This document shows, piece after piece, positions 9,583-15,974 of a stretch of DNA of 59,021 nt. Under the pieces are notes generated by a model. That model was not told where the DNA came from. It did not search any database and saw nothing but the letters and a program-made list of their open reading frames with translations. This DNA comes from CAZLRH01 sp964562015 (GTDB lineage: Bacteria; Verrucomicrobiota; Verrucomicrobiia; Opitutales; JABDGR01). The stretch spans positions 1 to 59,021 of the forward strand of contig CAZLRH010000024.1 of assembly GCA_964562015.1 (NCBI GenBank). The letters run 5' to 3'. Within the stretch, counting starts at the first letter, position 1, and each line of letters begins with the position of its first letter. The position numbers and the translations under genes are program-made.

Positions 9583-9647
9583 GGGTTAACCCCCACCCAT
9601 CCCCCGTTGCTTGTATTCCCCTCCCCCAAAAAAAGCAACTTGCTATG
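9583..9647 (+). repeat. Dispersed G-rich repeat, copy R3
   Basis: The copy runs from 'gggttaaccccc' through 'acccatcccccg', 'cttgtattcccctccc', an A7 run and 'gcaacttgctatg'. It lies between the start of paralog 4 (minus) and a small plus-strand reading frame whose ATG (9645) is formed by the last bases of the repeat. Confidence 0.75.
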
Positions 9648-9848
9648 ATTTTACAGCAATACATAAAGCCTGCTCCCTTTGAAATAGCAGGAGCCGAATT
9701 GCAGCATTCTCCTTTAGGCAATGAAGAAATGCCAGAGGTAAAGACGATCAAGGAGCGGATCCAGTCTTTGATCAAGCGATCAAAGGACTACTGGGACGAC
9801 CAGCAGAAAAAAGAGGATGAACTTTTTGACAAGATTCTTGGGACGTGA
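9645..9848 (+). CDS. Small charged hypothetical protein
   Basis: This 67-residue frame is rich in Lys, Glu and Asp in its second half (residues 29-65, probably helical or coiled-coil) and resembles nothing I recognise. ATG 9645 coincides with the right end of repeat R3; an internal ATG at 9729 would give 39 residues covering just the charged helix. It ends three bases before the stop of the convergent HAF-repeat gene. It may be the C-terminal remnant of a longer gene truncated at the repeat, as seen at two other copies, or a genuine small gene. Confidence 0.35.
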   Translation: MILQQYIKPAPFEIAGAELQHSPLGNEEMPEVKTIKERIQSLIKRSKDYWDDQQKKEDELFDKILGT

Positions 9849-9851
9849 GCG

Positions 9852-12227
9852 TCATTTTTTCTCCACTGGTGTCAATAAGAATGCGATTTCATTGCCTTTG
9901 CCATCAATCCCGGTGCCCACGATTTGGCCACGGTCATTAATGCCGGTAGCCCGAAGAAGAGCTTTAAAGCCTGCCGCGGCCAGATTAGCCTCACCGACCA
10001 GTTTCCGAAGGTCTTGCATGTGGCCACCGCTGTAAAGGAATGCCCTTGCTCCATCCAAGCTGTTGTTGTCAAGCGGGTGGCTTCCACTCATCCCGACAAT
10101 TTGTCCATGGGCATTAATGGCTCGCGCTTGGCTAAAGGATGCGTTGCCACCGAGCGTGCCGAGATCTTGCAGTTTTCCATCGCTATAAAGAAATGCATGG
10201 TCAGACGACCATTGGGTTAAGTCGCCCATGAATCCGACGATCTGCCCGGCCGAGTTTATGGCCGTGGCCTGGCTGATTTGATGTCCTAACGCGTCAAGGG
10301 CAACGATTTTGCCCGCATCAGAGAGAAAGGGCACCTGCCTAAAAGAAGGAACCGGACCAGATTTGCCGATCAAAGAACTCCCAACGACCTGCCGCGAATC
10401 ATTCAAGCCGTAGGCATCACTCTGATCCCCACCCAAGGTGCCCAAATCTTGCATGTGGTCACCACTGTAAAAAAAAGCGTGTCGCTGGCCGCTGGCCGTT
10501 TGCGCTTCCCCGACGACCTCCCCGGTGGCATTGATAGCAGAGGCCTCGCTCGTATTTCCGCCGAGCGTGCCGATCTCCTGCATCCGGCCTTCGCTGTAAA
10601 TATAGGCGCGTCGGTGTTCCAGGGAGGTTCCGACCCAGCCAACGACCTGCCCTGCGGCATTGATTGCGTTGGCATCGCCATAGGCATAATTTGGCAGCGT
10701 TCCAAGGTCTTGCATCTTGTCTCCGTTATAAAGAAACGCGTGCAACTCACCCGCCGCATCGCTCGCTTGACCTACTACTTGTCCCGTGGCGTTAATGGCG
10801 CGGGCCACGCTGGAGTTTCCGCCTAAGGTGCCAAGATTCTTAATCGTGTAGGCGACCGTGTCGGGCGACGGCGCGCCCAAGTCCATGGGCCGTGTAACAG
10901 CCACAGGCGATATGTCCGCAGACATGGTCATCGCGGGAGATGGCACAACGGGTACATCAGCCTTCACCGCGTTATTTTGTGCGTTGGCAAACGTCACTTG
11001 TACACTGGTTGAGACGGGTAAATCTTGGGCGTTATCCGTGAGGACATAGGGATTTTGCGAAGATGGGGCAGTGTAATTGTGCCAGACGAGCATGACCGTG
11101 TGCATGTCCGCCGTTAGTCGTAGAGGCACAACTAAAAAAGCAGTGCTCAGGATATTTTTAGATCGGGCTTCATTATCCCGCCATAAGCCGACGGCCAACC
11201 GGCATCCACCTGGATAATATTCGATTTTTTCGAGAGTCATCCATTCTCCTGAATTCAGCGCGGCTCCTGCCACCACCGCGTAAATCTCTTTCGACGGGTT
11301 TGGCGTCGCGGCCAGACTGGGAAGGGGGAACCGGCTGTGTTCCTGGCTTTGCCAAAGATCGCGTACATATTTTATTGCGTTTAATGCGTTGAGCGAACCA
11401 ACCTGCAAAACTTGTGGTTCAGGCTGGACTAAATCGTGATGAATAAACCAGCAATCGGGCTCAATTTCATCTCCCATGGGATTAGGCCCTTCCATAAGAG
11501 TGGACTTAAGGAAACTGTGCGCGAGTGTCACCGCTGCGCCATTGGCTTGCACCCCAACAGTAAACGCCACGCTGGCGGTTTCGCTCCGGCCAGCCCAATG
11601 AAAGGGCCCCGCTGGCAAGTTTAGGACGTTGGGGTCATCCTGCTTGAAATGCTGACAATCGAGGACAAATGTGTAGTTGCCAGCGGGCAATTTCCCCAGC
11701 GAAAGCAGAAGGCGATATTGCGGAGGAAGACTGGCAGCTTGCGCCATAAAAGCGGGCTCATCCCAAGCTTTGATCTGCAGGATGATGGTGTTTCCCGAGA
11801 GCGAGATATCGGTAGGGATCCAATCGCTCCGGTTAGGCGTCAACGGCGTTGTGAACAGGACAAAAGTAGTCAAGTTCGCCGAGGCCCCTGCAAAGGGAAT
11901 TCTCCTTTCAATCGGATCAAGCAGGTTATTGCCGATAGAGTTGTGAACGATAACTGACTGCAAATAATTGCGCGTTTGGACATCGCCAGGTGTGGCCGTG
12001 TAGTCGGCAATTTTTTCCGTGGGCAGGCTGCCAATGGTGATGATTGGTAAGTCCGGATTCGCCTTCAATAACGGTGAGCTTTCGACGACATTCACCGGTA
12101 GGTGCAAATGTTTGTCCGGCGGCCAAGGTTGTTCCGTGGAAGCCGCCGACGCGGGTTCAGCCGCAATCGCCGCGAGCGGCCCCAGCATCAGGCAAACCAG
12201 AAAACAGGAAGGAGTTGCGTGACACAT
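9852..12227 (-). CDS. Secreted protein with C-terminal HAF repeats
   Basis: The 791-residue product opens with a signal peptide (about 1-22, hydrophobic core then A-I-A-A). Residues about 30-440 form a region I do not recognise. From residue 465 to the end there are about seven units of the HAF type: 'L-G-T-L-G-G-N' leading into 'A-x-A-I-N-x-x-G-Q-V-V-G' and 'x-A-F-L-Y-S-x-G-x-M-Q-D-L'. These repeats occur in exported bacterial proteins and probably build a beta-propeller-like domain. The ATG at 12227 gives the signal peptide directly. The N-terminal half has a signature of its own and may carry the function; cell-surface or extracellular location is inferred from the signal peptide. Confidence 0.8.
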   Translation of the reverse strand: MCHATPSCFLVCLMLGPLAAIAAEPASAASTEQPWPPDKHLHLPVNVVESSPLLKANPDLPIITIGSLPTEKIADYTATPGDVQTRNYLQSVIVHNSIGNNLLDPIERRIPFAGASANLTTFVLFTTPLTPNRSDWIPTDISLSGNTIILQIKAWDEPAFMAQAASLPPQYRLLLSLGKLPAGNYTFVLDCQHFKQDDPNVLNLPAGPFHWAGRSETASVAFTVGVQANGAAVTLAHSFLKSTLMEGPNPMGDEIEPDCWFIHHDLVQPEPQVLQVGSLNALNAIKYVRDLWQSQEHSRFPLPSLAATPNPSKEIYAVVAGAALNSGEWMTLEKIEYYPGGCRLAVGLWRDNEARSKNILSTAFLVVPLRLTADMHTVMLVWHNYTAPSSQNPYVLTDNAQDLPVSTSVQVTFANAQNNAVKADVPVVPSPAMTMSADISPVAVTRPMDLGAPSPDTVAYTIKNLGTLGGNSSVARAINATGQVVGQASDAAGELHAFLYNGDKMQDLGTLPNYAYGDANAINAAGQVVGWVGTSLEHRRAYIYSEGRMQEIGTLGGNTSEASAINATGEVVGEAQTASGQRHAFFYSGDHMQDLGTLGGDQSDAYGLNDSRQVVGSSLIGKSGPVPSFRQVPFLSDAGKIVALDALGHQISQATAINSAGQIVGFMGDLTQWSSDHAFLYSDGKLQDLGTLGGNASFSQARAINAHGQIVGMSGSHPLDNNSLDGARAFLYSGGHMQDLRKLVGEANLAAAGFKALLRATGINDRGQIVGTGIDGKGNEIAFLLTPVEKK

Positions 12228-12315
12228 GAAACTTAGACGCGACAGGGGGACTGTTTCTTAGCAACTAACTGACAGATACCACTAAACATCCTGAATATTC
12301 AAACTAATCTAAATC

Positions 12316-12467
12316 TTAGCTTAGCTTTCTTCGCCGCCAGTTAAGCGCAGTCCGTGCCTTCTGACGCCCTGGCAACTCGTGCCATAATGCACGGTCTGCG
12401 TCAGTTAGATTATCCGAGGCTGGGCTAAAGGGCCGTCGTGTCCTAGCTTGTAGAGACGTCACTACAC
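12316..12467 (-). pseudogene. Gene remnant, possibly DUF559-like
   Basis: After repeat R4 the minus strand stays open for about 50 codons to a stop at 12316. The reading 'N-L-T-D-A-D-R-A-L-W' followed by 'R-Q-K-A' and 'N-W-R-R-R-K' faintly resembles the N-terminal helix of DUF559 (Vsr-like nuclease fold) proteins, which read 'LTxAExxLWxxLRxRQ...FRRQ'. No catalytic part follows. No start codon precedes it outside the repeat. I regard it as a decayed fragment joined to the repeat; identification is tentative. Confidence 0.25.
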
Positions 12468-12534
12468 CGGTTAACCCCCACCCATCCCCCACCCCTTGTA
12501 TTCCCCTCCCCAAAAAAGCAATTTCCTATCAGTA
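12468..12534 (+). repeat. Dispersed G-rich repeat, copy R4
   Basis: A nearly complete copy: 'ggttaacccccaccc', 'atcccccacccc', 'ttgtattcccctcccc', an A6 run, then 'gcaatttcctatcagtaa'. The minus strand has six closely spaced G-runs and fits a G-quadruplex pattern. It is flanked on the minus strand by a 5' gene fragment (12535-12626) and an unrelated remnant (12316-12467). Confidence 0.8.
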
Positions 12535-12626
12535 AGAGTAGTGGGTGCATCGTAGCCGTAGTTCACCGGCTGAAGTCCGAACATTCCGAACATCAGCAAG
12601 AGGAACAGGCGAAGCGTCGTAGGCAT
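12471..12626 (-). pseudogene. Truncated 5' end of a secreted-protein gene running into repeat R4
   Basis: From ATG 12626 the minus strand encodes a signal-peptide-like start (MPTTLRLFLLLMFGMFG, then LQPVNYGYDAPTT). At about codon 31 the frame enters repeat R4 and ends at TAA 12471 after 51 codons, the last 20 being repeat-derived (TDRKLLFWGG...). The hydrophobic segment looks real, while the Gly/Trp-rich tail is just the repeat read as protein. The simplest view is a gene start cut off by the repeat. A short functional peptide cannot be excluded. Confidence 0.35.
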
Positions 12627-12657
12627 GAGCGGGGCTACTATTGGTTGGGTTGTAGGT

Positions 12658-13251
12658 TCAAACTTTTTTCATTTGGCCGTAATCGGTGATCAAGGTAGCT
12701 TTCCAGTCGAGCACTAGTTTATCAAAGTCAAAAGGACGATTTATTTTTGAGTCACATATGGTTTTTATTGAGTCTGCCTTTAACAAATCTCTAAGCTTCA
12801 AAATCATAGATTCCGGGAGGGTATTTCGCACAGCAAGAACAGCAATATCGTTCTCTTTTTCGCAGTATATGCACCAATTTCCCTTATCCGATGCACAAAC
12901 GTAACGATCCATCAAGAATATCCAGTTGAGAGGGGAACCGTCTCCCTTTAATATCGAAATGTATTCTGAAGTTATTAAATTCTTTTCCAAAAAAATAATG
13001 CTTTGCTTTACATCGGAAGTGTTTGGCCCATTGCCAAGATTTACCAGAGCAATCTCAGAAGATCCTTCTTCTCTCAATATCGTGTTTTTAGCTTCAATGA
13101 AGCTGTTATCAAACATCATGTAAGACTCAAAAAACAGATAGTCATCCCACATCTGCGTAAAGACATTACAGGGAAGGCGCGCTCCCTTATTTATTGAGGA
13201 AAGTGCATTAGCAATCGCAGAGTCTCGGGGAGTATTATTGTCAGGTTTCAT
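12658..13251 (-). CDS. Low-GC hypothetical protein, possible immunity-type protein
   Basis: The 197-residue product is acidic to neutral, has no signal peptide, no membrane helix and no motif I can name. Its base composition is clearly poorer in G+C than everything around it (many AAA, ATT, TTT codons), a sign of recent transfer. It starts two bases after the stop of a small reading-frame fragment (13254-13410) whose end, 'Y-I-G-P-N-G-Q-M-L-K-Y-N-L-G-Q', has the look of a polymorphic-toxin C-terminus. Tight toxin-tail/next-gene spacing is the usual arrangement of toxin and immunity genes, so an orphan immunity protein is a reasonable but unproved idea. Confidence 0.55.
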   Translation of the reverse strand: MKPDNNTPRDSAIANALSSINKGARLPCNVFTQMWDDYLFFESYMMFDNSFIEAKNTILREEGSSEIALVNLGNGPNTSDVKQSIIFLEKNLITSEYISILKGDGSPLNWIFLMDRYVCASDKGNWCIYCEKENDIAVLAVRNTLPESMILKLRDLLKADSIKTICDSKINRPFDFDKLVLDWKATLITDYGQMKKV

Positions 13252-13253
13252 GT

Positions 13254-13410
13254 TTATTGCCCCAAGTTATATTTAAGCATCTGGCCGTTTGGCCCGATAT
13301 ACTGTGCGCCACTCGCGCCCGTGCTTGTTCTCGTATAAATCGTATACGTAGAACCCTGACCATTCTTAAGTACCGTCACCGGTCCATTCGATCCTGTCGT
13401 GGTAGTTGCC
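13254..13410 (-). pseudogene. C-terminal gene fragment abutting repeat R5 (possible toxin tail)
   Basis: Immediately after repeat R5 the minus strand encodes about 51 residues beginning 'KATTTTGSNGPVTVLKNG' and ending in '...GPNGQMLKYNLGQ' at the stop (13254). There is no start codon of its own outside the repeat. Short strands with G, T and N, ending two bases before the next gene, resemble the distal part of Rhs/polymorphic toxins followed by an immunity gene. The upstream part of the gene is missing and replaced by the repeat. Identification is inference from layout and composition only. Confidence 0.35.
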
Positions 13411-13480
13411 TTGTTTAACCCCCACCCATCCCCCACCCCTTGTATTCCCCTCCCCCAAAAAAGCAACTTCCTATCAGTAA
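13411..13480 (+). repeat. Dispersed G-rich repeat, copy R5 (best preserved)
   Basis: This copy serves as reference: 'gtttaacccccaccc', 'atcccccacccc', 'ttgtattcccctccccc', A6, 'gcaacttcctatcagtaa'. On the minus strand the G-runs are 5-4-4-5-3-5 long with loops of 1 to 7 bases, a strong G-quadruplex pattern. It separates the truncated second copy of the PadR-linked membrane protein gene from the C-terminal fragment at 13254-13410. Confidence 0.85.
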
Positions 13481-13575
13481 TGCAGTTCCAGTTCCTCGAG
13501 CGGAACCGGTGTCTCAATCCCTGCCGCCAGCATTTTCTGCCGCCAGTCGGCGATAGCTTGTTCGAGGTTAAACAT
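13474..13575 (-). pseudogene. Second copy of the PadR-linked membrane protein gene, truncated after 31 codons
   Basis: The frame from ATG 13575 reads MFNLEQAIADWRQKMLAAG and continues to '...LEELELH', matching the first 31 residues of the 309-residue neighbour except for one E-to-D change, and then runs into repeat R5 and a stop at 13474. Its ATG overlaps the stop of that neighbour in the sequence ATGTTTAA, exactly as that neighbour's ATG overlaps the stop of the PadR gene. This shows a former tandem pair of coupled genes, the second now cut by the repeat. Confidence 0.75.
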
Positions 13576-14497
13576 GGGAAAGGGTAATCTGAGGGCGAGC
13601 CCGCAAGCCCAAAAATATTTTCGCCATGAACCAAATCATCAAAACATTCACGGCGAAATCACTTGAAAGAAACACAAACCAGGCGAAATCTTCTGGCGAC
13701 CGGGCGAACCATTGAGGAAAAAAGCGGAGGAACTGCAGCACGTCCATCGCATGCGCACACTGCCAGAAACTAAAAATGAGCAGGGCCATTAGCGACATGA
13801 CCTGCAAGGGAAGCGCGAGCAGCCTGCTGTAAAAACTGGTACTTTGATCTGTAATTGGTGTCATCACGAAGGCAAATAATCTGCCCAGCCATGATTTCGG
13901 ATTCGTGCCACCCGCCTCAAACTCATCACACCACAAGCCATAGAGGCCAATCAGCAGACCCAAGGGCAGTACCGGCAGGAGCGCCCAATTAAGGCGGCGG
14001 CTCAGCTGGACGACAAACTTTGGTTGGGAGCGGCGGGCGAGAACCATCGTCGCGCTGGCAGCGACGTAGCCGCAGTCAATCAGGAGTGAAGCATAATCGC
14101 ACCAAACCGGCAGGTCGATTGGCCTCCCTACTAACGCACAAATTCCTTCATACCAAAACCCAACGGCTTGGCTGCCGAATATTTGGCCGTCCAGGTACGC
14201 TGCCGCATCCACGAAGACAACGTAAAGTGCGAACGCCGCCAGTGCTTGGTCATAGATTCGTTTACGATTGAAACTCAGGCCGCCAACTTTTCTGAATTCC
14301 ACTTCCAAAGGCCTGCCATCGCCAATGCTTTGCGCCGCCACGGCAAACGCTTTTTCGGCCTCCCATCCTACGCGCAGTTGCCTTTCCATCTCCTCGCGCA
14401 AATGCAACTCCAGTTCCTCCAGCGGAACCGGCGTCTCAATCCCGGCGGCCAGCATCTTCTGCCGCCATTCGGCGATGGCTTGTTCGAGGTTAAACAT
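13568..14497 (-). CDS. PadR-associated membrane protein
   Basis: The 309-residue product starts with a soluble helical segment of about 75 residues (NLEQAIAEWRQKMLAAG, then 'ELELHLREEMERQL' and 'A-x-Q-S-I-G'), of the kind often found in front of permeases or sensor-like membrane proteins controlled by PadR regulators. About six hydrophobic helices follow (roughly 85-105, 120-145, 170-195, 240-265, 280-300). No ABC permease domain is seen, so the substrate is unknown. The ATG lies inside the end of the PadR gene (8-base overlap), which implies translational coupling. A truncated second copy follows at once. Confidence 0.7.
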   Translation of the reverse strand: MFNLEQAIAEWRQKMLAAGIETPVPLEELELHLREEMERQLRVGWEAEKAFAVAAQSIGDGRPLEVEFRKVGGLSFNRKRIYDQALAAFALYVVFVDAAAYLDGQIFGSQAVGFWYEGICALVGRPIDLPVWCDYASLLIDCGYVAASATMVLARRSQPKFVVQLSRRLNWALLPVLPLGLLIGLYGLWCDEFEAGGTNPKSWLGRLFAFVMTPITDQSTSFYSRLLALPLQVMSLMALLIFSFWQCAHAMDVLQFLRFFPQWFARSPEDFAWFVFLSSDFAVNVLMIWFMAKIFLGLRARPQITLSHV

Positions 14498-14822
14498 AGT
14501 TCTCCTTGCGCAATCCGGCCAGCACCGCGCTGACCAGTGACCATTGCTCCTGGTGTTTCGCCAGTGCCTCGTGGCCGTTTTTTTTCAAGGAGTAATATTT
14601 CCGCTTGCGCCCGGTTTCGCTTTCGCCCCAGCGCGCCTTGATCAGTCCCCGGTGCTCCAGCCGGTGCAGCACCGGGTAGAGCATCCCGTCCGTCCACTGC
14701 ATTTGATTGTCCGAGCGCGTCTTGATGTCCTGGATAATCGCGTACCCATAGCTTTCGCCCCGGGCGAGGAGGGACAATATCAATGGTTCCGCCGAAGCCG
14801 CCACCAATTCTCGTTTTAGCAT
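14490..14822 (-). CDS. PadR-family transcriptional regulator
   Basis: The product (110 residues from ATG 14822) is a short PadR-s regulator: winged helix with 'AEPLILSLLARGESYGYAI', the typical 'G-M-L-Y-P-V-L-H-R-L-E-H-R-G-L-I' recognition and wing segment, and 'G-R-K-R-K-Y-Y-S-L-K-K-N-G'. Such proteins repress their own operon and respond to small molecules or stress. A longer frame starts at ATG 14837, but that codon overlaps the -10 box of a consensus promoter, so 14822 is the better start and the transcript is probably leaderless. It is coupled to the membrane protein gene downstream. Confidence 0.88.
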   Translation of the reverse strand: MLKRELVAASAEPLILSLLARGESYGYAIIQDIKTRSDNQMQWTDGMLYPVLHRLEHRGLIKARWGESETGRKRKYYSLKKNGHEALAKHQEQWSLVSAVLAGLRKENYV

Positions 14823-14828
14823 AGGCCC

Positions 14829-14857
14829 ACTATACATTGCCGACCTACGTATGTCAA
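14829..14857 (-). promoter_or_regulatory. Consensus sigma-70 promoter of the padR operon
   Basis: Minus strand: TTGACA (14857-14852), 17-base spacer, TATAGT (14834-14829). Transcription would begin about seven bases later, at or next to ATG 14822, giving a leaderless mRNA. The interval holds a 'TACGTA' palindrome and ACAT...ATGT half sites that could be the PadR operator; that last point is inference. Confidence 0.75.
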
Positions 14858-14860
14858 GGG

Positions 14861-15016
14861 CTGATAGAGTATCAATTTGGTGTCAGGCCGTTCTTTTTTT
14901 GTGTTTTTTGCGTATTCTGCGGTGGATTTTTGCCACAAAAAACGCAAACGACGCAAAAGATTGGCCTAAAGCCCAACAAATAAATGCGAAATTGATACGC
15001 TAACTTCCTATCAGTA
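14861..15016. repeat. Inverted-repeat element of about 155 bp (MITE-like)
   Basis: The left end 'ctgatagagtatcaattt' (14861-14878) and the reverse complement of the right end (14989-15015: 'ctgatag', extra 'gaagttagc', 'gtatcaattt') form terminal inverted repeats. Inside, 'ttttttgtgttttttgcg' and 'cacaaaaaacgcaaac' are again inverted, so the element could fold into a long hairpin. The right end 'taacttcctatcagta' (15001-15016) equals the right end of the dispersed G-rich repeats. There is no coding capacity. It fills the space between the padR promoter and the DUF4256 gene. Confidence 0.6.
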
Positions 15017-15033
15017 GTAGTAGTATCATTCGT

Positions 15034-15606
15034 TCACACCCTCAGCCAGCAGCGGAAGCCGCGGCCACTGTAGTAGGAATCCGCGCCGTTGTGATAGATG
15101 AACACGCGATCAAAGCGCCGGTCGCCGAAGAGCGCGCCGCCGAGCTTCCGGACTTCCGCCGGAGTCTTCAGCCAGCCCGACCGCTTCGTGTCGAACTCCC
15201 CGAGCTTCTGCAGCGCATGATATTGCTCCTCGTCGATCAGCTCGACGCCCATGGCCGCGGCCAGCTCCGTGGCGCAGCCTTTCGGCGGAAATTTTTTCCG
15301 GCCGTCCAACGCCTCCCGGTCGTAACAAAGATTGGCGCGCGCCTCCGGACTTTGCGCCGAGCAATCCATGAAGAGACACTCGCCCGTCTTCGGGTCCTGG
15401 CCGACGACATCCGGCTCGCCCCCGGTGCGTTCCATTTCACCGAGCGACCACAGTTTTTCGGGATTAGCCTTGAGCCGCGCCTGCACCTTGGCCCAGTTAA
15501 GCCCGGGATGGCGGTGCAGGTTTTTCTCGAAGCGGGCCTGCAACGTCGCGAGCAGTTCTTCGCCTTGTTTGGGTGACAATTCCTTTTTGGTTTTGGCGGC
15601 TTTCAT
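15034..15606 (-). CDS. DUF4256 family protein
   Basis: The 190-residue product matches the DUF4256 family along its whole length: 'LWSLGEMERTGGEPDVVG', 'DCSAQSPEARANLCYDREAL', 'LKTPAEVRKLGGALFGDRR', 'YHNGADSYYSGRGFR'. The family is widespread in bacteria, cytoplasmic and of unknown function; the conserved charged and Tyr/His residues suggest an enzyme but no reaction is known. It has no signal peptide. It stands alone, transcribed towards the accessory region, and marks the boundary where conserved gene content begins. Confidence 0.85.
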   Translation of the reverse strand: MKAAKTKKELSPKQGEELLATLQARFEKNLHRHPGLNWAKVQARLKANPEKLWSLGEMERTGGEPDVVGQDPKTGECLFMDCSAQSPEARANLCYDREALDGRKKFPPKGCATELAAAMGVELIDEEQYHALQKLGEFDTKRSGWLKTPAEVRKLGGALFGDRRFDRVFIYHNGADSYYSGRGFRCWLRV

Positions 15607-15974
15607 CGGACTTACCTTTGCTCGCGGGTTGGAGCCAGGTCAATCCTATCGAAACCCGCCGCCGCAGGGTTGGCCTGCGCGACCAAGAGAGATTTGAGGC
15701 GGAAGGGCAACGCCGCCCTGACTCAGCCACGCATGCCTCCCGTCCTCGTACTCGGCAACGTACCGCGGTTAGGAGATGCATTTTGTCGCAACTCTTTTAT
15801 AGTCATCATCTTAAGGTGTAAAAATACCGCTGATAACTGTCCCATTTCCCACTAACAGATTGACGGGAGAGGCCGGAAAGTGAGATAATTGCCGATTAAG
15901 CGTATACGAGTCGGGGGCGGCGCACTGAACGGTGGGCCGCATCCGGCGTCTAATGGTCAAGGAAAGCGGCGCAG
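15607..15974. other. Divergent intergenic region, nothing specific seen
   Basis: These 368 bases separate the DUF4256 gene (minus) and the 7TM-HD gene (plus) and must hold promoters for both. The part near 15780-15870 is A/T-rich ('ctcttttatagtcatcatc', 'gtaaaaataccgctgataac'). I could not find a convincing gene, terminator or repeat. 'aaggaaag' at 15959-15966 is a good Shine-Dalgarno for the downstream gene. Confidence 0.4.

Noticed and set aside
346..13480. G-rich repeats as integron attC sites
   Set aside because: Gene fragments separated by a common repeat look like a cassette array, but the repeats are not palindromic, lack paired RYYYAAC/GTTRRRY cores in the right places, vary in orientation and no integrase is present.
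346..13480. G-rich repeats as a CRISPR array
   Set aside because: Copies are kilobases apart with genes in between; there are no regular spacers and no cas genes.
12471..13634. Conserved peptide 'TDRKLLFWGRGIQGVGDGWG' read on the minus strand of repeats R4 and R5
   Set aside because: The frame is open because the repeat lacks stops in one phase; it differs between copies by frameshifts and is not maintained in R1-R3, so I treat it as non-coding.
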